This document shows, one piece after another, positions 1-6,369 of a stretch of 15,957 nucleotides of DNA. How positions within the stretch are numbered: position 1 is the stretch's first letter; each line of letters begins with the position of its first letter. The position numbers and the translations under genes were made by a program. This DNA comes from an uncultured Prevotellaceae bacterium (GTDB lineage: Bacteria; Bacteroidota; Bacteroidia; Bacteroidales; Muribaculaceae): assembly GCA_937904375.1 (NCBI GenBank), contig CALDIG010000101.1, positions 1 through 15,957 of the forward strand, given 5' to 3'. A model generated the notes under the pieces. The model did no database searches. It worked only from the letters and a program-made list of their open reading frames with translations, and was not told the origin of the DNA.

Positions 1-8
1 GTCTTTTG

Positions 9-392
9 CTACTGATTATTGATTTCGCCTTCACTTGTATTTTCATCTTCTTCTGCTGCCTGAAGCTTAAAAGTGACGGGCAATGTGTACCACACTCTTA
101 TAGGGTCGCCACTTGCATTTCGACCGGGATTGAAGTGGGGCAACGTTTTGCACACTCGCACCGCTTCTCTGTCAAGGTCTTTGTCAACACCACGAGCCAC
201 CTTGACCTTACCAATGCTGCCGTCCTTTTCAATTACGAACTGGACTACCACTTTGCCCTGAACACCATTGTCTTGAGCAACCTTAGGGTAACTTATGCTC
301 TTGTTGATATAATTCATCAATGCGGCATCGCCACCAGGGAACGAAGGCGTGTGAGCGGCACTCTTGTAGATTTCCTCATATTGTGTTTTGGG
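9..392 (-). pseudogene. TonB C-terminal domain, in frame behind an amber stop (3' part of a split WG-TonB gene)
   Basis: Read from the amber codon at 393-395, the same frame stays open for 127 codons to a TAG at 9-11. After a 17-residue linker comes the FPGGDAALMNYI motif typical of Bacteroidota energy-transducer TonB proteins, then YPKVAQDNGVQGKVVVQFVI, DGSIGKVKVARGVD and a closing WYTLPVTFKL strand. This is a complete TonB C-terminal fold, which in the family contacts the TonB box of outer-membrane transporters. The first in-frame start candidates (TTG at 320, ATG at 317) lie inside the conserved motif, and no separate promoter or ribosome site is visible. The domain therefore looks inherited from a longer protein. 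It is either the dead 3' end of a gene broken by a nonsense change or is made only by readthrough. The domain identity is secure; its expression is unknown. Confidence 0.8.
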
Positions 393-2099
393 CTATGGTC
401 TGTTTTGTGGTTCGGGCTTAGATTCCAATTTGTCTAATACGTCATTGGTCAAGATATCATCAGAGCCTATCCCTTCTTCGTTATCTACTTTTAGATTTTC
501 TTTTGTTATGTCATCCACTCCTTCATCTGCTACATGTGTCTTTGCCTCAATGTGAACATCACTTATGTTAACCTCTTTTATATTGAAGTTATTAAAATCA
601 ATCAGAAAACATTTATTTGGAACATAACCAGTGCAAATGATATAATACTTATCACTGTTAGCGTCATAGTGTAAAGCAGCTTCTTTCTCTTGACCTTGTA
701 AGTCATAAGCAAAAGCCTTTTTTCCATGGCTTCTAAAAGCTATAGCTTGTCCTGAATTCAGTGAAAAAACCTTGCGAAAGACCCATACTATATCGAAAAT
801 TGTGACATTGTGTGATTTGGTGAAATCTCCTCTTTTGTCAATAGTCCCGCAACTTCCTTGCTTTAAAACATAGGCAAGACCTTCACTGAAATCATAAGCT
901 TGTTCATATATACAAGGTACAACCTCTTTGCCACTTGAGTTCACAAAACCATACTTGCTATTAAAACGAACACAAGCCATTCCTTCATGGAAACTGTTAG
1001 CATCATCATACTTGCAAGACACAATCTCTTGGCCTTTGGAATTGACAAAACCATGCTTGCCATTATACTTATTTCCGATTCTTACTTGAGCTAAGCCTTC
1101 GCAAAAACTATTGGCATCATCATACTTGCAAGGAATTATCTCTTGTCCGCTGGTGTTGATAAAACCATACTTGCCATTCAGACAAACACAAGCCAAATCT
1201 TCGTGAAAAACATTGGCATCATCATATTTGCAAGGAACGACCTCTTTGCCAATTGAGTTTACAAAACCATACTTGTCATTCAAACGAACACAAGCCATGC
1301 CTTCATGAAAACTATTGGCATCGTCATATTTACAAGGCACAACTTCTTGACCTCTAGAATTGACAAAACCATACTTGCCATGACTCCAATCACCAATCCT
1401 TACTCGAACCAAGCCTTCGGTAAAATCATCGGCGCCATCATATCTGCAAGGCACAATCTCCTGACCGCTAGTGTTTACAAACCCATACTTGTCATTCAGA
1501 CAAACACGCGCCATGCCTTCATGATAACTATTGGCATCATCATATTTGCATGGAACAACCTCTTGGTCTCTGGAATTGACAAAACCATACTTGCCATTCA
1601 GACAAACGCGCGCCATGCCTTCGCAAAAACTGTTGGCATTATCATACTTACAAGGCACAACCTCTTCTCCGCCGGTATTTATATAACCACACTTGTCATT
1701 TAGATAAACTATAGCCATGTTTTCGAAAAATGTGGAAATTTCATCATACTTACATGATACTATTTCTTGTCCACTATTATTGATAAGACCATACTTTCCA
1801 TCATACCAATTACCCATCCTTACCTTTGCCAGGCCGTCGTGAAAATCATGAACTAAATCATACTTGCATGGTACAATTTCTTCACCATTAGTGTTAACAT
1901 AGCCGTATTTTCCGTTTCGTTCCACAACTATTAAATCTTCTCTAACTTCTCTTGAATAGTCGTCATAGTTCTGTAGAACGGCATTGAGTTGTGGAGTGAG
2001 TTCCACCTCGTCGTAATCCTTCGCAGCTACTGACACAATGGTCATCGTAATGCACAAAAGCACTAACCTGATCCTCATGGTTGTAAATAATGTACACAT
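393..2099 (-). CDS. Secreted WG-repeat protein, ended by an in-frame amber codon
   Basis: The protein has 568 residues. An N-terminal hydrophobic segment (MRIRLVLLC..SVAA, from Met8, which is an alternative start at 2078) looks like a signal peptide. Residues about 61-416 hold ten WG-type repeats of 34-40 residues with the pattern KYGFVNxxGxEVVPCKYDDAxxFxEGxAxV, plus a degenerate eleventh. Most repeats keep one Cys in the VPC/VSC position. Residues 417-568 are non-repetitive, with an acidic tail ending KPEPQNRP before TAG. WG repeats are beta-rich modules of unclear role in secreted bacterial proteins. The TonB domain that follows in frame suggests the ancestral product was a WG-TonB fusion of about 696 residues. 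G+C is lower than in the next gene (22/60 at 901-960 against 35/60 at 2761-2820), which may mean separate origin. The family call is strong; the function is unknown. Confidence 0.9.
   Translation of the reverse strand: MCTLFTTMRIRLVLLCITMTIVSVAAKDYDEVELTPQLNAVLQNYDDYSREVREDLIVVERNGKYGYVNTNGEEIVPCKYDLVHDFHDGLAKVRMGNWYDGKYGLINNSGQEIVSCKYDEISTFFENMAIVYLNDKCGYINTGGEEVVPCKYDNANSFCEGMARVCLNGKYGFVNSRDQEVVPCKYDDANSYHEGMARVCLNDKYGFVNTSGQEIVPCRYDGADDFTEGLVRVRIGDWSHGKYGFVNSRGQEVVPCKYDDANSFHEGMACVRLNDKYGFVNSIGKEVVPCKYDDANVFHEDLACVCLNGKYGFINTSGQEIIPCKYDDANSFCEGLAQVRIGNKYNGKHGFVNSKGQEIVSCKYDDANSFHEGMACVRFNSKYGFVNSSGKEVVPCIYEQAYDFSEGLAYVLKQGSCGTIDKRGDFTKSHNVTIFDIVWVFRKVFSLNSGQAIAFRSHGKKAFAYDLQGQEKEAALHYDANSDKYYIICTGYVPNKCFLIDFNNFNIKEVNISDVHIEAKTHVADEGVDDITKENLKVDNEEGIGSDDILTNDVLDKLESKPEPQNRP
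852..1919 (-). repeat. Tandem coding repeats of the WG-repeat protein (10 units)
   Basis: These are direct repeats of 102-120 bp encoding the WG units. Some neighbours are close to identical over long runs, for example the segment encoding KYGFVNS..EVVPCKYDDANSF. Unit length varies between 34 and 40 codons because some units carry a short insert (GNWYD, GDWSHG, GNKYNG). Such an array can gain or lose units by recombination. Confidence 0.85.
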
Positions 2100-2137
2100 A
2101 ATTGATATTATTGAATTATTGTCTTTATTTTCTATGA

Positions 2138-2145
2138 CAAAGGTA
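2138..2145 (-). promoter_or_regulatory. Candidate -7 box (TACCTTTG) for the WG-repeat gene
   Basis: On the minus strand this reads TACCTTTG, matching the Bacteroidota -7 consensus TAnnTTTG. It would start RNA near 2131, about 30 nt before the first ATG. No TTTG sits at the usual 19-21 nt upstream (a TTG is only 12 nt away), so support is partial. Confidence 0.4.
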
Positions 2146-2194
2146 ATAATAATTGGTCAAAAATAATATGAAATTTGTTCTAAATGTTCAAAGA

Positions 2195-2263
2195 GTCCTC
2201 AAAAATGTCCTCAAAAGAACTGTCGTTCTGAGGACATCTTTGGGGACAATTCTATTGAGGACA
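2195..2263. repeat. Palindromic cluster of octamer TGTCCTCA/TGAGGACA
   Basis: On the plus strand, copies read GTCCTCA (2195-2201), TGTCCTCA (2206-2213), TGAGGACA (2229-2236), TGGGGACA (2241-2248, one mismatch) and TGAGGACA (2256-2263). The two left copies are inverted relative to the three right copies, spaced about 12-15 bp. The central pair forms the hairpin called separately as a terminator; the outer copies could extend the pairing or be protein sites. Confidence 0.7.
2201..2236 (-). terminator. Likely intrinsic terminator of the peptidase T gene
   Basis: On the minus strand, downstream of the pepT stop codon, TGTCCTCA-GAAC (loop GACA) GTTC-TTT-TGAGGACA forms a stem of 8 + 4 bp with a 3-nt bulge. 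It is followed at once by TTTTT (2205-2201). The position between two same-strand genes fits termination after pepT. Confidence 0.55.
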
Positions 2264-2271
2264 AGTTTTTT

Positions 2272-3636
2272 TTACTTGTTTGCTATCTCGGTGATAAGGT
2301 TCTCGCACACGTTAACCAGCGTGAGGAGTTCATCGATGCAAGTCCACTCATAGCAGGAGTGCTCAGCTTGCTGTCCCGAATAAATTCCTGAGCCGCCAGG
2401 CATGGCGTCGGGAAACTTTGCCACCATCATCGCCGAGGTGGTGCCGCCGCGCTCGCTGCGAGGGCTCATTGGCATTCCGGCATCGCTCGAAGCTTTCTCA
2501 ATCATTGATGGCAGGAAGCTTGGCAGTGTGTAAGCGATGTTCTCATATTGTGTGACATCGCCAGTCTTGGTGACGGTGAGATTTGGGAACGCGAGCTGAG
2601 TTTTTGTCATGCTCTCGGCCAAGATTCGCTTCTGGTACTCGCCTTCGTTCTTGTCGAAATAGCGCAGACGCACCTTCACCACATAGTCGGTCTTGATGAT
2701 GTTGCCGTTCTCGTCAGCAGGATGCTCTATCGAGTAGCAGTGTACATATCCCTGCTCGCCGTCGCGGGCGCTTGGGTGAATCTCTGGAGGAATCTGACCT
2801 ACGAAATAGGCTGCCGCAGTGCGGGCGTCGCCATACTTACCTTCTTTGGCGTGTCCCGGATGAACATCGTTGCCCTTAAAGTAATAGGTGTGGAACTCGG
2901 CGGTGAAGTTGGCTACCGAGAAACGGTCATGGCTGTCGCCGTCAACGTCGATTACCACGTCGGGCTTGTCGCCAAAGACCTTAGGGTCGTAGCGCAGGGC
3001 TGCCTTACCCACATCCTCGTTTTGGCTCAATGCCACCATCACTCGACCGTGCTTGAACTTAGGGTTGTTGATTATCTCTTCCACCAGTGAGATGAGCACA
3101 GCGCAGCCAGTCTTGTCGTCGGCACCGAGCAGAGTGCTGCCGTCGCTGGTGACGATGGTCTTACCCACCAAGTCCTTAAGGTGCGCGCCCTCTGGAGAGT
3201 TGGGGCTCAAAGTGATGCCGCCAGGCAACACCAGGTCACCGCCATTGTAGTTGCGGTGCACGATGGGCTTGATGCCGTCGCCGGCAGCCTCAGGAGTGAC
3301 ATCCATGTGTGCCATGAGCAAGATTGATGGCACGCTTTCCTTCACGTTAGAAGGGATGTCGATATATACATAAAAGTCGTTGCTAAGGGTTACTTTCACA
3401 TCCTTGCCACCCATAGCCTTAACTTCATCATAAATCAAACGTGCAATCTTCTTCTGACCCTCGGTCATAGGGAACGATGTCATGTCGTCCTCATCAATCG
3501 ACTGGCTTTCAATCTTAACATACGACAAAAAACGCTCAAGCATCTTGTCGTGTGATACCTTCTTTGTAACCTTTGTCTGCGCAAAGCAAGTTAATGCGCA
3601 AATTAACAGTAATGTCATTAAAATAGCTTTTCTCAT
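2272..3636 (-). CDS. pepT: Exported peptidase T-like M20 metallopeptidase
   Basis: The protein has 454 residues; PepT removes the N-terminal residue from tripeptides using two zinc ions. Visible M20/PepT landmarks are A109-H110-M-D112 (zinc His and catalytic-site Asp), LLGADDKTG around 169-176, the NEDVG segment with E207 as general base, VDGD with D232, RGGTTSAM, and a His near the C terminus in AEHSCYEW. Against E. coli PepT as I remember it, the second residue of the catalytic EE pair is Asp (D208), and the RGGTD motif reads RGGTT. The first 20 residues (MRKAILMTLLLICALTCFAQ) look like a cleavable signal peptide, so the enzyme probably works in the periplasm, unlike the usual cytosolic PepT of about 410 residues. 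The family call is strong; tripeptide specificity is inferred. Confidence 0.9.
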   Translation of the reverse strand: MRKAILMTLLLICALTCFAQTKVTKKVSHDKMLERFLSYVKIESQSIDEDDMTSFPMTEGQKKIARLIYDEVKAMGGKDVKVTLSNDFYVYIDIPSNVKESVPSILLMAHMDVTPEAAGDGIKPIVHRNYNGGDLVLPGGITLSPNSPEGAHLKDLVGKTIVTSDGSTLLGADDKTGCAVLISLVEEIINNPKFKHGRVMVALSQNEDVGKAALRYDPKVFGDKPDVVIDVDGDSHDRFSVANFTAEFHTYYFKGNDVHPGHAKEGKYGDARTAAAYFVGQIPPEIHPSARDGEQGYVHCYSIEHPADENGNIIKTDYVVKVRLRYFDKNEGEYQKRILAESMTKTQLAFPNLTVTKTGDVTQYENIAYTLPSFLPSMIEKASSDAGMPMSPRSERGGTTSAMMVAKFPDAMPGGSGIYSGQQAEHSCYEWTCIDELLTLVNVCENLITEIANK

Positions 3637-3806
3637 AATGTTTTGTTTTTTATTGTTAGTTGATATGAATTGTTTAATTCTTAATCATTGCCAGATGTAA
3701 AAAGGTAATCTCTATGCCTATGTGTATAGATGCGTTGTGATGCTTAATCTGTCAATGACGATGTGTTTTTTTTGTTTGAGGCTTTTGTTTTTGGGTAAAA
3801 AAATGA

Positions 3807-3841
3807 CAAAAATACGACATATTGTGTATTTTTTACGCAAA
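3807..3841 (-). promoter_or_regulatory. Possible pepT promoter
   Basis: On the minus strand, TATTTTTG (3814-3807) fits TAnnTTTG, and TTTG (3841-3838) lies 23 nt upstream, at the long end of the usual spacing. It would give a leader of about 160 nt for pepT and overlaps the region of the divergent promoter. A weaker TACCTTTT at 3707-3700 is an alternative. Confidence 0.3.
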
Positions 3842-3844
3842 ATA

Positions 3845-3876
3845 TTTGGTGAATAAAAAAATGTGTTGTAACTTTG
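3845..3876 (+). promoter_or_regulatory. Bacteroidota-type promoter for the macro-like/ADP-ribose operon
   Basis: TTTG at 3845-3848, a 20-nt spacer, and TAACTTTG at 3869-3876 match the -33/-7 consensus closely. Transcription would start near 3883, leaving a leader of about 30 nt before the ATG at 3913. Confidence 0.8.
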
Positions 3877-3912
3877 CAAAAAATAATAATCATTCATCTA
3901 AAAAAATCATAT

Positions 3913-4794
3913 ATGTACAACAGAGAATACACCCCCGAGAAAATAACAGAACTGAAACCTAATGAGATCTTCGTGTTTGGCAGCAACCTCGCCGGCGCGC
4001 ATGCTGGCGGGGCAGCAAGGCTGGCATACAATCGCTTTGGTGCTGTGTGGGGGCAGGGAGTGGGCCTGCAAGGGCAGAGCTATGCCATCCCCACCATGCA
4101 AGGCGGCGTCGAAACCATCAAGCCTTATGTGGACCAATTCATTGAGTTTGCTTCCTCTCACCCTGAACTCAAGTTCTTTGTGACACGCATAGGCTGCGGA
4201 ATAGCAGGTTTCACGGTCGAGGAAATCGCGCCGCTGTTTGAGAACGCTATTGACATCCCCAATGTCATCTTGCCAAAGGAGTTTGTGGACGCTTGTGGAA
4301 AAGAAGAACCAAAACCCACCCCCGACGAGCTTAAAGCATTGCTGATGTGGAAGATGGGTGCAGGTAATTCTGGCAAACGGTTCAATGGAGAAGATCCCAT
4401 ACCTCCAAAAACAGAACTGGCGACAAAAGACAGTTGGAACATTAAGCCGATGCCCGATTCACACGTCATAATTCCAATGGATGAAACCATCACGAGTGAG
4501 GCTCTGCGCATTGTGGAACGCGGTCACATTCCTGATGCGATGGAAGACCACTGGTTCATGTATTGTGAAGACAACACCATAAGATATTATCGCAGTTGGT
4601 CGGGAATCTGCATCTATGTCGCCAAATATGAAGATGACGTCACAGAATGTCGAATCACCGAACTCATGGTGAATCGTGACCCAGACCAATACGGCAGCAC
4701 CGACAATGACCACGACAAGGCTTTGTTTATGGCACTGCTCACCGAAGAATACGGCGGCGATGCCAGTGAATATTGGGAACAGGCTTTAAAATAA
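3913..4794 (+). CDS. Macro-domain-like protein with an extra C-terminal domain
   Basis: The product has 293 residues. I start at ATG 3913 because the longer TTG-initiated reading begins inside the promoter. Residues about 10-128 form a macro-like domain: I19-F-V-F-G-S-N25 strand-loop, AGxHAGGAA (27-35), a Gly-rich loop WGQGVGLQGQSYAIPT (46-61) and VTRIGCGIAGF (90-100). This matches a family I know only from macro-related or phage-associated uncharacterised proteins; macro domains bind or hydrolyse ADP-ribose and its derivatives. After a polar linker, residues about 205-293 form a second compact domain with HWFMYCEDNTIRYYRSWSG and VNRDPDQYG, which I cannot name. The gene is the first of the plus-strand run with two ADP-ribosylglycohydrolases, which supports an ADP-ribose role. 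The precise activity is not shown. Confidence 0.8.
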   Translation: MYNREYTPEKITELKPNEIFVFGSNLAGAHAGGAARLAYNRFGAVWGQGVGLQGQSYAIPTMQGGVETIKPYVDQFIEFASSHPELKFFVTRIGCGIAGFTVEEIAPLFENAIDIPNVILPKEFVDACGKEEPKPTPDELKALLMWKMGAGNSGKRFNGEDPIPPKTELATKDSWNIKPMPDSHVIIPMDETITSEALRIVERGHIPDAMEDHWFMYCEDNTIRYYRSWSGICIYVAKYEDDVTECRITELMVNRDPDQYGSTDNDHDKALFMALLTEEYGGDASEYWEQALK

Positions 4795-4850
4795 AATGTC
4801 GGTCAACTAATAGATATTTGGTGATTTGAGACTCTATTTATAAGGTGTGA

Positions 4851-4871
4851 GAGAACAAGAGAACAAGAGAA
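4851..4871 (+). repeat. GAGAACAA repeat in the leader of the nucleotidyltransferase gene
   Basis: Two perfect copies of GAGAACAA (4851-4858, 4859-4866) and a third partial GAGAA precede the ATG at 4885. The tract is purine-rich and there is no Shine-Dalgarno sequence, so it may act as an unstructured landing site for ribosomes (inference). Confidence 0.6.
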
Positions 4872-4884
4872 AATTATTTAACAA

Positions 4885-6282
4885 ATGACTCAGGACACAT
4901 ATAAAGAAATAACGAAATATCTTGGTGGACTTATCAAAGGCACCGAGTGGGAAGGGCACGTCTATGCCGTGGGAGGATGCGTGCGCGATGAAATCATGGG
5001 CAGCGAGATTAAGGATATCGACTTGTGCGTGAGTCTGCCTTCGGGAGGAATACGCTTCGCCAAGTGGCTGCGCGACAACGGGCACACCGCCAAGGGAGTG
5101 GCTGTCTATCCCAACTACGGCACCGCGATGCTGCATCTGAAGGCTTTTCCCGATGTGGAGTTGGAGTTTGTGCAGACTCGCAAGGAGAAGTACATCGACC
5201 ATTCCTGCCGCAACCCCGTGACGGCTTTCGGCACCATAGAAGACGACTGTATGCGCCGCGACCTCACTATCAACGCTCTCTACATCAACCTGTCAACCGG
5301 CGAAATAGTTGACATCACAGGTCAAGGGGTGGACGACATCAAGAACCATGTGATACGCACTCCCAACGACCCCGATGTCATCTATGATGATGACCCGCTG
5401 CGCATCTTGCGATGCATACGTTTTGCCAGCCGCTATGGATGGGAGATAGAGCGGAGCACTATGGAGGGCATGGTGCGCAATGTGCACAGGCTCGATATCA
5501 TCAGCAAGGAGCGGGTAAAGGATGAGCTCGACAAGATGCTCACCTGCCGGCATCCGGTGATGGCGATGGAACTGCTGCGCACAACCGGAGCCATGCATTA
5601 TGTCATTCCCGAGCTGGAGCAGACCTACGACATGGAGCAGAATGAGTATCACTTCAGCACTGTGTGGGAACACACATTAGCTGTGATAGAGAATCTTAAG
5701 AGCAACCGATTGGAACTGCGCATGGCGGCGTTGCTGCACGACATAGGGAAGATTCGCAAGCGCACTATGGAGGGCGGCAAGGTACATTTCCTGGAGCACG
5801 AACTGGCAAGTGCCGATATGGTTGACGAGATTTTGCGGCCTCTCAAGTACAGCAACGACTTCATTGAAGAGGTGGCGTTTCTGGCGAAGTGCCACATGGT
5901 TTGCAAGATGTGGGGCGACGAGTGCGAGCATTTCAAGAAGAAGAAGCTGCGCAAACTGCAATTTGTGTGCGGCACCGAAGAGCGGTTTGATGATCTTATG
6001 CTGATTATTGATGCCGACAACAATAGCCACTCCGCCGACCGCTGCATGCCTCGTCAAGTTGAGATTATAAAACAACGCACCGAGGAGATGAAGACCGAGG
6101 GCTCGGCAATGTTCGGCTACAAACTGCCGCTCAACGGCAAGGATGTGATGGAAATAAAAGGTCTCGAGCCCGGGCCGCAAGTGAAAGAATGTCTTGACTA
6201 TCTCATGAAGTTGGCATTTGTGAACCCGCTGAGAGACAGAGACGAATTTATCGTACATCTGAAAGGATATAGGTTGCAATAA
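4885..6282 (+). CDS. cca: CCA-adding-type tRNA nucleotidyltransferase with HD domain
   Basis: The protein has 465 residues. The N-terminal class II nucleotidyltransferase head is clear: YAVGGCVRD (27-35), the catalytic pair D44-I-D46, E92-x-E94 strand, RRDLTINAL (124-132), and DDDPLRILRCIRFASR (168-183). The neck and body follow. An HD phosphohydrolase domain occupies roughly 255-380, with H263 in WEHT and H285-D286 in LLHDIGK. The family adds or repairs the CCA 3' end of tRNA; attached HD domains can have 2',3'-cyclic phosphodiesterase or phosphatase activity. It lies 90 nt behind the macro-like gene and 87 nt before the DraG fusion, without a clear promoter in either gap, so co-transcription is likely. 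It could be the housekeeping enzyme or a second, specialised paralogue; the window cannot tell. Confidence 0.9.
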   Translation: MTQDTYKEITKYLGGLIKGTEWEGHVYAVGGCVRDEIMGSEIKDIDLCVSLPSGGIRFAKWLRDNGHTAKGVAVYPNYGTAMLHLKAFPDVELEFVQTRKEKYIDHSCRNPVTAFGTIEDDCMRRDLTINALYINLSTGEIVDITGQGVDDIKNHVIRTPNDPDVIYDDDPLRILRCIRFASRYGWEIERSTMEGMVRNVHRLDIISKERVKDELDKMLTCRHPVMAMELLRTTGAMHYVIPELEQTYDMEQNEYHFSTVWEHTLAVIENLKSNRLELRMAALLHDIGKIRKRTMEGGKVHFLEHELASADMVDEILRPLKYSNDFIEEVAFLAKCHMVCKMWGDECEHFKKKKLRKLQFVCGTEERFDDLMLIIDADNNSHSADRCMPRQVEIIKQRTEEMKTEGSAMFGYKLPLNGKDVMEIKGLEPGPQVKECLDYLMKLAFVNPLRDRDEFIVHLKGYRLQ

Positions 6283-6355
6283 TATGATCAACCCCGCTAC
6301 TCGCTTTTTTAGGAATTTATATAAATCGTTAATAGCAGAAAAAAAAGAAGAAATT

Positions 6356-6361
6356 AGGAGG
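6356..6361 (+). promoter_or_regulatory. Strong Shine-Dalgarno AGGAGG before the DraG-phosphatase gene
   Basis: A full AGGAGG lies 8 nt before the ATG at 6370. No other gene in this window has one, and Bacteroidota genes generally lack strong Shine-Dalgarno sequences. It fixes the start and may raise translation of this gene or reflect an outside origin. Confidence 0.7.
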
Positions 6362-6369
6362 TTATAATT

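Noticed and set aside
393..395. Amber codon read as an amino acid by a genome-wide recoded tRNA
   Set aside because: Another gene here ends naturally at TAG and the TonB part itself ends at TAG; no suppressor tRNA is visible in the window.
852..1919. Regular repeats considered as a CRISPR array
   Set aside because: The units are coding, over 100 bp long, contiguous without unique spacers, and translate to WG repeats.
2548..3090. 180-codon open frame on the plus strand inside pepT
   Set aside because: It is antisense to a well-conserved gene and has no promoter or family motif; it is a shadow of G+C-rich codon use.
3874..3912. Longer start (TTG at 3874) for the macro-like gene
   Set aside because: The TTG lies inside the -7 box TAACTTTG at 3869-3876, upstream of the expected RNA start, and the added residues are low complexity.
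5677..6291. 204-codon open frame on the minus strand inside the nucleotidyltransferase gene
   Set aside because: It is antisense to a conserved enzyme and its sequence shows no domain-like pattern.
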